Assembly (NCBI GenBank): GCA_013141115.1
Contig: JABFRP010000005.1
Coordinates: 186,001-250,000 of the forward strand
Length of the DNA stretch: 64,000 bases
DNA from: Ferruginibacter sp.
GTDB lineage: Bacteria; Bacteroidota; Bacteroidia; Chitinophagales; Chitinophagaceae
Direction of reading: 5' to 3'
Program-made: the position numbers and the translations under genes
In this document: piece after piece, positions 8,761-17,561 of the stretch
Numbering within the stretch: position 1 is the first letter of the stretch
Layout of the letters: every line of letters begins with the position of its first letter
Notes under the pieces: model-generated
What the model was told of the DNA's origin: nothing
Database searches by the model: none
The model's input: only the letters and a program-made list of their open reading frames with translations

Positions 8761-9174
8761 CTAGTTACTGGTAACAGATTTTTCCAACTGTTTCTTATCA
8801 TCTTTATACTTGCTGGGGCATTTTAATGTAATGCTTTTGCATTCAAAAATATCTCCCTGCATTTTCCCCTGTAATACCACTCTCTCACTTTTTTCCAGTT
8901 CGGTAGGTTTACTGTTGTGGTACACTACTTTGGTTTGTGATCCAAGACTATCTATAATACTAAAACTTAAATAATTGGGGTCTTTTATAGGGTCGTATTG
9001 TATAGGTTGAGTAGTATCTAACTTGGCAATTAAATGCACATATTTACCTTGCTTATTTTTGGCAGAACTTATGGTATCATAAGTAGAAAAGTCGGATGAT
9101 GGAAAACCGAAAATAATTAAAGCAACAATTAACACAGCAATACTAACGAGTATAAAAATGTGCGTTTTCTTCAT
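8761..9174 (-). CDS. ccmE: CcmE heme chaperone, CXXXY variant
   Basis: This 137-residue protein has one N-terminal membrane anchor (residues 5-24), then an OB-fold domain with VHLIAKLD, YLSFSIIDS and VVLQGKMQGDIF. The heme-attachment site, HXXXY in most bacteria, reads Cys119-Pro-Ser-Lys-Tyr123. Cysteine in place of the usual histidine defines the variant CcmE known from some archaea, deltaproteobacteria and others. It carries heme from CcmC to CcmF in the periplasm. It is upstream of ccmF with the four-helix-bundle gene between them; other ccm genes are not in the window. Confidence 0.88.
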   Translation of the reverse strand: MKKTHIFILVSIAVLIVALIIFGFPSSDFSTYDTISSAKNKQGKYVHLIAKLDTTQPIQYDPIKDPNYLSFSIIDSLGSQTKVVYHNSKPTELEKSERVVLQGKMQGDIFECKSITLKCPSKYKDDKKQLEKSVTSN

Positions 9175-9366
9175 GGTTATAAATTTGATGACAAAGGTAA
9201 AACAAAACGGCTGTACTGCCGTTATTATTAAGTGATTTTAGGCAGGTTCAGATATGATTTAGGCAGGGTTGGCAAACTTTAATATATCGTTGCTTAATAT
9301 TGCAGCGTTTACATAAGCCTTGGATCAGCCTTATTAAAATCAGCCCTAATATTGCACACAATAAAA

Positions 9367-9394
9367 TTTGTATTATAATACTATACTATCTTTG
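9367..9394 (+). promoter_or_regulatory. Predicted Bacteroidota-type promoter of the agmatinase gene
   Basis: A -33 TTTG lies at 9367-9370 and a perfect TAnnTTTG -7 box (tatctttg) at 9387-9394, with a 16-base spacer. The ATG at 9416 follows 21 bases after the box. The pattern fits the Bacteroidota primary sigma consensus, with a slightly short spacer. Confidence 0.5.
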
Positions 9395-9415
9395 TTACCC
9401 TTTTAATAATTCGCA

Positions 9416-10459
9416 ATGACCGACCTCTCTCAGTTTGATCCCAATGCCGTTGGTAATCCCAACAATAATATCTTTAGTTTACCTTTTCCGGAAGAAGATG
9501 CCAGGCTGGTAATTTTGCCTGTACCCTGGGAAGTTACGGTGAGTTATACCGCTGGTACTGCAAGAGCACCGGAGCATATTTTTAACGCCAGCCTTCAGGT
9601 AGATCTTTTTGATTCTGATTACCGGGATGCCTGGAAACAGGGCTATTACTTAAAGCCCTGCGATAAAAAAGTGCTGATGAAAAGTGATTATTTGCGTAAA
9701 GAAGCCGAATTATACATCAACTATATTGCCCAGGGAGAAATAGTGTCGGAGAATAAATTTATGTGTAAGACCCTGAAAGAAATTAACGAGGGTAGCAATT
9801 TTTTAAACGCCTGGGTGTATGATCAAACTAAAGAGTTACTGCAGCAGGGGAAATTAGTGGCTTTGCTCGGCGGCGATCATAGTACACCGCTGGGGTTTTA
9901 CAAAGCCATTGCCGAAAAATACGAACAGTTTGGCATTTTACATATTGATGCCCATTGCGATTTGCGGAAATGTTACGAAGGGTTTAAATATTCCCATGCA
10001 TCGGTAATGTACAATGCATTGGAAGAAATACCGCAACTGAAAAAATTAGTGCAGGTGGGAATAAGAGATTTTTGTGATGAAGAGTTTGAGTATATGGAAA
10101 AATGCGGCGAAAGGATTGTTACATATCTGGATAAAGACATTAAAGAACGCCAATATGAGGGCGACAATTGGAAGGTAATTGCAGATGAAATAATCAGCAA
10201 ATTACCACAGCATGTTTATATAAGTTTTGATATTGATGGGTTAGATCCCAAACTTTGTCCGCATACAGGCACACCGGTGCAAGGTGGTTTTGAAACCGAA
10301 CAAATATTTTATCTTTTTAAAAGATTGATACAAAGTGGCCGCCAACTAATTGGTTTTGATTTAGTGGAAGTAGGCGTAAGCCATAGCGAGTGGGACGAAA
10401 ATGTAGGCGCCAGGTGCTTGTTTAAATTGTGCAATATTTTGACGGCTGCAAATAGTTAG
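9416..10459 (+). CDS. Agmatinase/arginase-family ureohydrolase
   Basis: This 347-residue binuclear manganese ureohydrolase has metal-binding motifs in order: GGDHS (His155), DAHCD (Asp178, His180, Asp182) and SFDIDGLDP (Asp272, Asp274). The DLRKCYEG and YSHASVM segments are typical of agmatinase-like members, so agmatine or a related guanidino compound is the likely substrate, giving urea plus an amine; formiminoglutamate or arginine cannot be excluded. It is cytoplasmic with no signal peptide. It is followed after 8 bases by a small membrane-protein gene, probably co-transcribed. The ATG at 9416 is well placed after a good promoter. Confidence 0.87.
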   Translation: MTDLSQFDPNAVGNPNNNIFSLPFPEEDARLVILPVPWEVTVSYTAGTARAPEHIFNASLQVDLFDSDYRDAWKQGYYLKPCDKKVLMKSDYLRKEAELYINYIAQGEIVSENKFMCKTLKEINEGSNFLNAWVYDQTKELLQQGKLVALLGGDHSTPLGFYKAIAEKYEQFGILHIDAHCDLRKCYEGFKYSHASVMYNALEEIPQLKKLVQVGIRDFCDEEFEYMEKCGERIVTYLDKDIKERQYEGDNWKVIADEIISKLPQHVYISFDIDGLDPKLCPHTGTPVQGGFETEQIFYLFKRLIQSGRQLIGFDLVEVGVSHSEWDENVGARCLFKLCNILTAANS

Positions 10460-10467
10460 TTTTACGC

Positions 10468-11022
10468 ATGAACCAGTTTGTATTTACTTTAAAAGACAAT
10501 AACCAAAAAGCCTTCAACTCTTTTTTCTGGTTCTTATTTTTTTTGCATTTAACAGCAGCTTCGGTTGTAATTATTAATGCTAAGGAGCAGCAACAAAAAA
10601 CCATTACCATTGGTATTATCACTTTATTTCTCTTTTTAACTGCAGTTGTTTTTCTTTTTAAAAGCAAGTTCAGGTTTTACAATTACCAGGTATTAATGTT
10701 TGTGTTGATGGTAATTTTTTGGCCGGTACAATCGGCATGGTTACCGGCAATAGTTGTAGCTGCCGTAATTGTATTTGCTTTTGTGGTGTTGAAAACAAAA
10801 AGTGCCGCAGTGTTTTCGGAGCAGGCCGTTGCTGTTAAAAGATCGCTGTTTACAAAAGAATATCAATGGAGTGAATTAGAGAACGTGGTTTTAAAAGACA
10901 ACTGGCTTTCTATCGATCTTAAAAATAATCATTTAATACAGGTTGAAGTAGCAGCCGAAAGTACAGCTGCCGATGAAACCGCTTTCAATGGATTTTGCCG
11001 GCAGCAATTGCTAAACCCCTGA
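10468..11022 (+). CDS. Hypothetical membrane protein with C-terminal PH-like tail
   Basis: This 184-residue protein has four predicted membrane segments (about residues 18-40, 45-63, 70-85 and 88-108) followed by a soluble tail of about 70 residues, starting near YQWSELENVVLKDNWLSIDL. The tail looks like a small beta-rich domain (W-x-E-hydrophobic strands) ending in a helix with CRQQL. It is similar in layout to the next gene, whose tail reads ISWHEVKSIIPKYHSIIIE, so the two are probably paralogues. No function is known. Confidence 0.6.
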   Translation: MNQFVFTLKDNNQKAFNSFFWFLFFLHLTAASVVIINAKEQQQKTITIGIITLFLFLTAVVFLFKSKFRFYNYQVLMFVLMVIFWPVQSAWLPAIVVAAVIVFAFVVLKTKSAAVFSEQAVAVKRSLFTKEYQWSELENVVLKDNWLSIDLKNNHLIQVEVAAESTAADETAFNGFCRQQLLNP

Positions 11023-11083
11023 TCTCCCCAACTATCTTTATGGAATTTTAAAAGCCCTGCATCACAGTACAAAACTTACTGTT

Positions 11084-11689
11084 ATGCAAACCCAATACTC
11101 CCTGCAAATTGTTCACCCGGCTTTTGAATTATTAAAACGCTCGGCCCGTGTACTTCATTTTATTGCTGCGTCAGTTATTTTAATTAATGCCTTGCATTTG
11201 TTGCAGGCACATAATGCCAGCAAGGTATTGTGCTATACACAAATGGTAATTGCAGCCGATGTTTATATGCTGGTTTTTTTTGGTGGAGTTTTATTAATAG
11301 AGGCACCCAGGCTTAATTTAGTTTTCAGATTGATAGAAGCGTTGGCAATTTTTGGTATTGCACTTACTTTAATGACAGATGGGCATAACTGGTTTGGTGT
11401 ATTGCATTTAATGGTATCTGCCGGTTACCTGTTTTTATTTTACAGAGAATGGAGGGTAATCCGTTCCGAAGCGATAGATATCAGCCAAACCGGAATATCA
11501 GTACCCAACTTTGTAAAAGATGCCGAAATTAGCTGGCACGAAGTAAAAAGCATTATACCCAAATACCACAGCATTATAATAGAAACACTTCGCCATCAAA
11601 AAATAGAATTCAACCTGCGTGAAAATTTAAAAATTGATGAGTTGGGACAAATTGACGAATTTTGCCGCAAACATTTAGTTAATGGATAA
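11084..11689 (+). CDS. Hypothetical membrane protein, paralogue of the preceding gene
   Basis: This 201-residue protein has about four hydrophobic segments between residues 20 and 125, and a soluble C-terminal tail from about residue 140. The tail (SWHEVKSIIPKYHSIIIE, then FNLRENLKIDELGQIDEFC) matches the pattern of the preceding gene's tail: W-x-E-V, a short strand pair, then a helix ending F-C-R. The shared order (four-helix membrane part plus a small PH-like domain) suggests an old tandem duplication. No catalytic residues are visible. Confidence 0.6.
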   Translation: MQTQYSLQIVHPAFELLKRSARVLHFIAASVILINALHLLQAHNASKVLCYTQMVIAADVYMLVFFGGVLLIEAPRLNLVFRLIEALAIFGIALTLMTDGHNWFGVLHLMVSAGYLFLFYREWRVIRSEAIDISQTGISVPNFVKDAEISWHEVKSIIPKYHSIIIETLRHQKIEFNLRENLKIDELGQIDEFCRKHLVNG

Positions 11690-11759
11690 TTGGTTAATGG
11701 ATAATGAATAATTTCCGCCACCAGAATTATCCATTACATCATTATCAATTATCAATTAA
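11680..11759. repeat. AT-rich simple/inverted repeat ('taatggataat' units)
   Basis: Between the membrane-protein gene and the radical SAM gene are direct copies of taatggataat (from 11680 and 11695) and inverted copies near 11725-11737 (aattatccatt), followed by two attatcaatt units. The tract can fold back on itself. It is the same style of intergenic filler seen at 3620 and around 8280-8760, but with a different unit. Confidence 0.55.
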
Positions 11760-13048
11760 TGGAATCTCCATACATACTTTACTCCGACGGTGAGGGAAAT
11801 ATTTTTGAAGACACTTCACTTTATGTAACCGGACGCAGTGGCTGGGATGCTGTGCCTGTAGCCACCGAAGACTGGATTGAATTACCCACCGGTGGTAACT
11901 TATACGAATTGCCCGGAAGAAGAGGTATTGGTATTGATGTGGAAACAGGAGAGATGCGTTTGTGCGAAAAAGGCTGGGCTGTAGCTGCATTTATTCCGCC
12001 TGCTCATACTGGCCTGTACATGGCCGCTTACGAAACTGCAAAAGATGCACCTACTTTACCTTTGTTTTGTTATACCGCTGCCGGTTGGTTAGATGAAAAA
12101 TTTTATGTGCCTGCTGTGCGTATTGAACAGGATATCCGCCAGGAATGTGAAGGGTATGATGATGAACTGATACATGATGGGGCAGAGGGGTTATTAAAAA
12201 ATTATCCGCACAACCGCCTGGTAAAACATTTGATGGAAAATTGTTGTATGACCTATACCTGCCCTGCAGCAAGAAATTTTGCATTGGGCAGATGGGAGTG
12301 TCCGGTACCCACTTCACCGGCATGTAATGCCAATTGTATTGGTTGTATTAGTTTTCAACCGCAGGAAGAAACTATTGTAAGCACACAGGATCGTTTAACT
12401 TTTAAACCCACAGCGGAAGAAATTACAGAGTTTACTGTACCGCATTTAGAAACCGCTCCTTTTCCTTTAATAAGTTTTGGCCAGGGATGCGAAGGCGAAC
12501 CTTTGCTGATGTGGGAAACCATAAGAGATTCCATTGTTGAAATAAGAAAGCATACCCAAAAAGGGAGTATCAATATAAATACTAACGGTAGTAAACCCGA
12601 AGCTGTAAAAGTTTTGTGCGAAGCAGGATTGAACAGTATGAGAGTTAGCACCAACTCGGCCAGGGAAAAAATTTATACACCTTATTACCGCCCCAATAAT
12701 TATGTGTTTGAAGATTTGATAGAAAGCTTAAAAATTGTACGCAGTTATGGTGGCTGGACTAGTCTTAACTATTTCGTTTTTCCTGGTATGACGGATAGTA
12801 TTGAAGAATATGAAGCCCTGCGTAAACTGATAAAAGAAACAGACCTTTGCATGATACAATGGCGCAATTTTAATATTGATCCGGATTGGTATTTGGGCAA
12901 AATTGGCATTACCGAAACAGGCGAGTGCATGGGTGTAAAGCAAATGCTGGAATTAATAAGAGAAGAGTTTCCTGATCTGAAATTTGGTTATTTTAATCCT
13001 TCGATGGAAAGAATAAAAGGAAATTTTGAAGAAGATTTTGCACACTGA
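11759..13048 (+). CDS. Radical SAM protein of unknown substrate
   Basis: This 429-residue protein carries the radical SAM CxxxCxxC cluster at Cys189, Cys193 and Cys196 (ACNANCIGC). SAM-domain landmarks follow: ISFGQGCEGEPLL near 240-255 (the GGE-like strand), then ININTNGSKP and SMRVSTNSAR. The N-terminal 180 residues are unusual: they include Cys162, Cys163, Cys168 and Cys181, which could form an auxiliary cluster, and an early segment with repeated glycine turns. It is cytoplasmic and the chemistry is unknown. It starts immediately after an AT-rich repeat and ends 5 bases before a convergent gene. Confidence 0.8.
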   Translation: MESPYILYSDGEGNIFEDTSLYVTGRSGWDAVPVATEDWIELPTGGNLYELPGRRGIGIDVETGEMRLCEKGWAVAAFIPPAHTGLYMAAYETAKDAPTLPLFCYTAAGWLDEKFYVPAVRIEQDIRQECEGYDDELIHDGAEGLLKNYPHNRLVKHLMENCCMTYTCPAARNFALGRWECPVPTSPACNANCIGCISFQPQEETIVSTQDRLTFKPTAEEITEFTVPHLETAPFPLISFGQGCEGEPLLMWETIRDSIVEIRKHTQKGSININTNGSKPEAVKVLCEAGLNSMRVSTNSAREKIYTPYYRPNNYVFEDLIESLKIVRSYGGWTSLNYFVFPGMTDSIEEYEALRKLIKETDLCMIQWRNFNIDPDWYLGKIGITETGECMGVKQMLELIREEFPDLKFGYFNPSMERIKGNFEEDFAH

Positions 13049-13053
13049 TCCAC

Positions 13054-13917
13054 TTAGTCATCATACTTAAAAAACAGCTTCATAAAAATAGCATAGTCTT
13101 CTATATAGCCCCAGTAGTCTTCTCTTCTGGGTTTATAAAAATAGCCTCCGGGTTCGGAGCCAACAAAAGATATAGAGCAGGCAGTACTATCAGTTTTAGA
13201 ACCTTTTAATACCTCTAGCCCTACAAAAATGCTTTGCTGTTTTAAAATGATCTCATATTTGTTCAGGTCAAATTCATAAGGTTTGTCTGCATCAGCCCCT
13301 TTTTTAACAATGTAAGAAATAGAGTCTTTTAAAAGTTCTTTATCGGGCTGGCCGTCTTTTACATCTCTGATGTGCAGGCGTATAATGCAGGTATCGCAGG
13401 TATGGTATAACTTAAATCTTAACTTGGCTACTTTGTACTCCTTGTGTGTCATAAAAAAAGTACGGCCAATCTCTCCACCATTCTTTCCGGTATTCCATGC
13501 TCTGTAATAACCTACAATTTCACTTTTTGCGCCCACTACATCTTCCTGGCTAAAGGATCTTATGATAACAGATTCCATTGTTTTTTCTGCCTGCTGTAAA
13601 ATAAATTCAGATCTTAAAAGCGCCTTTTGAGCAGGGATTTTTAAGCTTTCGTAGCCCACTGAAGAAATTAGTAAAGTGTCATTTTTTCTGATGTTTTTTA
13701 AAACCAATATAAAATTACCTGATGCATCAGATACGCTGCCGGCATCACGGGTTAATAATTTTACAGAGGCAAATGCAGCAGGTTTAGCATCTTTTGCATA
13801 AAGGATTTTGCCCTTAATTATAGTTTGTGCATATCCTTTAAAAGTAATGCTGAAAACTAATACAGCTGAAATGATTAGGGTAATGGGGTATAGACTTGCC
13901 GGTTTTGTTTGATTCAT
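13054..13917 (-). CDS. Secreted carboxypeptidase-regulatory-like domain protein
   Basis: This is a 287-residue protein starting at the ATG at 13917; a longer frame to 14061 overlaps the upstream gene and loses the signal peptide, so the shorter start is preferred. A signal peptide (ILIISAVLVF-type core, cut after GYAQ) is followed by a carboxypeptidase D regulatory-like domain (TIIKGKILYAKDAKPAAFAS) at about residues 33-110, as in many TonB-dependent receptors, but no barrel follows. The C-terminal half is beta-rich, with a CDTC cysteine pair. It is probably periplasmic or surface-exposed, with unknown function. Confidence 0.75.
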   Translation of the reverse strand: MNQTKPASLYPITLIISAVLVFSITFKGYAQTIIKGKILYAKDAKPAAFASVKLLTRDAGSVSDASGNFILVLKNIRKNDTLLISSVGYESLKIPAQKALLRSEFILQQAEKTMESVIIRSFSQEDVVGAKSEIVGYYRAWNTGKNGGEIGRTFFMTHKEYKVAKLRFKLYHTCDTCIIRLHIRDVKDGQPDKELLKDSISYIVKKGADADKPYEFDLNKYEIILKQQSIFVGLEVLKGSKTDSTACSISFVGSEPGGYFYKPRREDYWGYIEDYAIFMKLFFKYDD

Positions 13918-14024
13918 GAAATGCTCTCCTGATTTTTCTTTCAACAAAAGTATCTTAAAGCATTCCTGGCAGAAAAAGATATTGATGAGTGGTATTAAAT
14001 ATTGCCTGATGAGAAGAAATTTTT

Positions 14025-15320
14025 TTATTTCATCTTTCCATAATCCATCACCAGCTGGCAAAATGTTTTTACACCAACATACAGTTTACTATCATCAATC
14101 ATAAAATCGGGAGTGTGGTGTGGCGGTGCATTTTTTGCATCGTTGCCTTTGGGCATGCCACCAAAATAAAAAAAGAAAGCAGGAGCTTTGGTGCCAAAAT
14201 AACTAAAATCTTCTGCGCCGGTTACCCATTCCATAGGCCGTACATGTTCTTTACCGGCAGCGGCTTGTAAAGAAGGGATCATTTTTTCCACCAGCTCCGG
14301 CGTATTATAAGTAACCAGTGTTTTAGGATAAAAATTTACTTCGGCAATAGCATTGGATGCTTCGGCAATTTTAGCCGCAGTAAACTTCATACGTTGCTGC
14401 ACATCTGTTTGCATTTTACTGTCGAGTGTGCGTAAAGTACCTTCCATTAATGCTTCTTCGGGAATAATATTAAAACGTACACCACTATTGAATTTTGCAA
14501 CCGTAATAACTACCGGCGCTTTAGTAAGATCCATTTGCCTGCTTACAATATTTTGCAACCCTTCAATAATTTGTGCTGATACTGCAATAGGATCGATGCC
14601 CAACCAGGGTTGAGACCCATGCGATGATCTTCCTTTTACTTTTATGGTAAACAGATCGGCAGATGCCATAAAGGATCCTGACTTATACTGAATATCTCCG
14701 GCAGGTATCCAGCTTTCAATATGCATTCCAAATATCACATCTACTTTCGGGTTATCCATCACACCGTCTTTTACCATTAATCCTGCACCACCTTCTTCAG
14801 TTCCCGGCGGGCCTTCTTCCGCAGGTTGAAAAATAAATTTTATAGTTCCTGCAATATCTTTTTTCATGGCCGATAAAACCTGTGCTGTGCCTATCAGCAT
14901 AGCAGTATGTGCATCATGGCCACAGGCATGCATTACAGGCACTTTTTGCCCCATGTAATCGGTGCTGTCTTTTGATGCAAAAGAAATATTCACCCTTTCT
15001 TTCACCGGCAGTGCATCAATGTCGGCTCTTAATGCAATACATGGCCCCGGTTTGCCGCCTTTTAAAATGGCCACTACTCCGGTTTTGGCTATGCCAGTTT
15101 GTATTTCTAATCCAAGATTTTTTAATTGATCAACAATGTAAGCGGCAGTTTTAAACTCCCGGTTACCCAGTTCAGGGTGTTCATGCAAATGCCTGCGCCA
15201 CTCGGTTAATTTATTTTGGATGGCTAACGATTTGGTTTCAATAGTTTTTGAAATATCTTGTGCAGCAGTTGTAATACAAAAAAATAAAATGAGGGTGGTG
15301 GTCAGTTGTAATCTTATCAT
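14025..15320 (-). CDS. M20 family amidohydrolase, exported
   Basis: This 431-residue protein has a signal peptide (cleavage near TAAQD) and the M20D aminoacylase/hippurate-hydrolase fold. Visible landmarks are WRRHLHEHPELG (about residues 42-53), ALRADIDALP, the metal-binding HACGHDAHTAML, EEGPPGTEEGG, and HTPDFMIDD near the C-terminus. It removes N-acyl or N-aryl groups from amino-acid amides (the ILR1/hippuricase family), apparently in the periplasm. It sits 15 bases downstream of the mutase gene on the same strand. Confidence 0.88.
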   Translation of the reverse strand: MIRLQLTTTLILFFCITTAAQDISKTIETKSLAIQNKLTEWRRHLHEHPELGNREFKTAAYIVDQLKNLGLEIQTGIAKTGVVAILKGGKPGPCIALRADIDALPVKERVNISFASKDSTDYMGQKVPVMHACGHDAHTAMLIGTAQVLSAMKKDIAGTIKFIFQPAEEGPPGTEEGGAGLMVKDGVMDNPKVDVIFGMHIESWIPAGDIQYKSGSFMASADLFTIKVKGRSSHGSQPWLGIDPIAVSAQIIEGLQNIVSRQMDLTKAPVVITVAKFNSGVRFNIIPEEALMEGTLRTLDSKMQTDVQQRMKFTAAKIAEASNAIAEVNFYPKTLVTYNTPELVEKMIPSLQAAAGKEHVRPMEWVTGAEDFSYFGTKAPAFFFYFGGMPKGNDAKNAPPHHTPDFMIDDSKLYVGVKTFCQLVMDYGKMK

Positions 15321-15335
15321 GTATAGTGCTTTGTT

Positions 15336-16898
15336 TTATTTATACTCACCAAATACTTTTCTTAATTCATCCGCTATCTCTCCCAAGGTACAATAGTTTT
15401 CAACTGCTTCCACTACGGCAGGCATTAGGTTTTCGCCACTCACAGCTTTTTCATTTATGGTTTTTAAACAAGCGGCAGCTTTTGTATTGTCTCTTCTTGC
15501 TCTTAATGCTTTTAATTTATCTGTTTGAATTTTTTGTATACTCTCGTCTATTTTAAATACAGGCGTTGTATTTTTTTCATTTACCTGAAATTTATTTACA
15601 CCCACAATTATTTTTTCGCTGCTTTCAATATTGCGCTGGTATTCGTAGGCGCTTTTGGCAATTTCGTTTTGCATAAAGCCCTCTTCAATAGCAGCAACAC
15701 TGCCCCCCATAGCATCAATCTTTTCAATTAATTGTTGTGCAGCAGCCTCTACTTCATTGGTGAGGGCTTCTACAAAATAACTTCCGGCTAAAGGGTCTAC
15801 TGTATCTGTTACGCCACTTTCAAATGCTACAATTTGTTGAGTTCGTAAAGCAATTCTTGCCGCTTCTTCAGTAGGTAAACTTAAAGCCTCATCGTAACCG
15901 TTAGTATGTAAAGATTGTGTGCCGCCCAAAACTGCAGCAATGGTTTGTATAGTTACTCTGCTGATATTATTTTGTGGTTGCTGTGCGGTTAAAGTACTGC
16001 CACCGGTTTGTGTATGAAAGCGCAGCATCATTGCTTTGGGATCGGTGGCGCCAAGGTCTTTCATAATGGTAGCCCACATTCTTCTTGCAGCACGGAATTT
16101 GGCTACTTCTTCAAATAAATTATTATGGGCATTAAAAAAGAAGGAGAGGCGTTTGCCAAATATATTAATATCTAATCCTTTTTCCAATGCTGCTTTTACA
16201 TACGCTTTTCCGTTGCTGAGTGTAAAGGCTATTTCCTGTACCGCAGTGCTGCCTGCTTCTCTTATATGATATCCTGAAATGGAAATAGTATTCCATTTGG
16301 GTACTTCTTTGGCGCACCATTCAAAAATATCGGTGATAATGCGCATGGAAGCTTTGGGTGGATAAATATAAGTTCCTCTTGCAGCGTATTCTTTTAAAAT
16401 ATCATTTTGTATAGTGCCGGTAATTTTTTTAAGATCGGCACCATTCTTTTTTGCCAGGGCAACATAAAATGCCAATAAAATAAAACCACTGGCATTAATG
16501 GTCATTGAGCTGGATACTTCTTCCAGGTTAATGCCCTGAAATAATATTTCCATATCTTCTAAACTGTCTATCGCCACACCCACTTTTCCCACTTCTCCAT
16601 CTGCTAATGAATGATCACTGTCGTAACCGATTTGGGTGGGCAGATCAAAAGCAACACTTAAGCCATTAACACCTTGCGATAATAAATAATGGTATCTTTT
16701 ATTGCTTTCTTCGGCTGTAGAAAAACCTGCATACTGGCGCATGGTCCACAATTTACCCCGGTACATATCGGGTTGTACGCCTCTTGTATAAGGAAAATCT
16801 CCGGGCAATTCACTGCTTAGTCCTGTTGTATCGGCAGCTATATAAAGTTGTTTTATTTCAATACCGGAGTCTGTAGCTATTTTTTTTTTATTACCCAT
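15336..16898 (-). CDS. Methylmalonyl-CoA mutase catalytic (large) subunit
   Basis: This 520-residue protein corresponds to the catalytic TIM-barrel half of B12-dependent acyl-CoA mutases. It starts with TRGVQPDMYRGKLWTMRQYAG near residue 40, then SVAFDLPTQIGYDSD, TIQNDILKEY, PPKASMRIITD and SISGYHIREAG. The Tyr in DMY, the Arg in SMRI and the His in GYH sit where methylmalonyl-CoA mutase has its substrate contacts, favouring that substrate over isobutyryl-type ones. No C-terminal cobalamin-binding domain follows, so a separate small subunit is expected elsewhere. It is followed by the M20 gene in an apparent operon. Confidence 0.9.
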   Translation of the reverse strand: MGNKKKIATDSGIEIKQLYIAADTTGLSSELPGDFPYTRGVQPDMYRGKLWTMRQYAGFSTAEESNKRYHYLLSQGVNGLSVAFDLPTQIGYDSDHSLADGEVGKVGVAIDSLEDMEILFQGINLEEVSSSMTINASGFILLAFYVALAKKNGADLKKITGTIQNDILKEYAARGTYIYPPKASMRIITDIFEWCAKEVPKWNTISISGYHIREAGSTAVQEIAFTLSNGKAYVKAALEKGLDINIFGKRLSFFFNAHNNLFEEVAKFRAARRMWATIMKDLGATDPKAMMLRFHTQTGGSTLTAQQPQNNISRVTIQTIAAVLGGTQSLHTNGYDEALSLPTEEAARIALRTQQIVAFESGVTDTVDPLAGSYFVEALTNEVEAAAQQLIEKIDAMGGSVAAIEEGFMQNEIAKSAYEYQRNIESSEKIIVGVNKFQVNEKNTTPVFKIDESIQKIQTDKLKALRARRDNTKAAACLKTINEKAVSGENLMPAVVEAVENYCTLGEIADELRKVFGEYK

Positions 16899-16920
16899 AA
16901 AATATTTTTATTGGTGCAAT

Positions 16921-17445
16921 CTATTTCAGCAGTTTTTGTGCTTCATACTGCAATGCTTCTAACACAATTTTATTTATTTCTGCATTGGCAGTCATGGAAT
17001 ATTCTAATAGTGATTTGCTTAAATCCATTGCAGAAGCAGTTACAGGAAGTGTACCTGCAATTTGGTTAATAATAAAAATGTTTTGATCTCTTAATTTGGT
17101 AACTGCTTTCCAAAGCTCCGGACTTACATAAATTTGCTGGCTGATATTATACTCGTATTCGGTATTTAAGTTTTTCAGCAACTCCATTTGCATTTCTCTT
17201 GCACTACTATCTTCGGAGTGCAGCCTGGAAACAAGGTTTTTTAAACCAGCTCTTTCGGCATAAAGCGTTAGCCTTTCGTAAGCCTGTAATTTTAGTTTTA
17301 TAGTTTCATTGTTTATGCCCAGGCGTTCTTTCATTAACTCCTTCATGCCATTAAACTCTGCCAGCAGCCAGGCAATGGCAATAAAGAAAAGAAAAGTGCC
17401 TGCTATTTGAATACTTGTTCCTAAATCTATCTCCAGTAAATACAT
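16921..17445 (-). CDS. Hypothetical single-pass membrane protein
   Basis: This 174-residue protein has one N-terminal membrane segment (residues 10-28), then a helical cytoplasmic domain with heptad-like repeats (residues 45-95) and a compact C-terminal domain. It lies 22 bases upstream of the methylmalonyl-CoA mutase gene on the same strand and is probably the first gene of that operon. No family function is known to me. Confidence 0.65.
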   Translation of the reverse strand: MYLLEIDLGTSIQIAGTFLFFIAIAWLLAEFNGMKELMKERLGINNETIKLKLQAYERLTLYAERAGLKNLVSRLHSEDSSAREMQMELLKNLNTEYEYNISQQIYVSPELWKAVTKLRDQNIFIINQIAGTLPVTASAMDLSKSLLEYSMTANAEINKIVLEALQYEAQKLLK

Positions 17446-17514
17446 AGTTGTTTTTTAGGTAACAAAAATACGGTAAACAGGGGCAAAAATTCCTGCTTTC
17501 GAAAAACAGGTTGG

Positions 17515-17544
17515 TTGCCCGGTTTTAAATTGTTTATACCTTTG
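17515..17544 (+). promoter_or_regulatory. Predicted promoter of the A-type Fe-S carrier gene
   Basis: A -33 TTG lies at 17515-17517, followed by a 19-base spacer and a perfect TAnnTTTG box (tacctttg) at 17537-17544. The start codon at 17562 follows 17 bases after the box. Confidence 0.6.
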
Positions 17545-17561
17545 TATCAAATTTATAAAAG

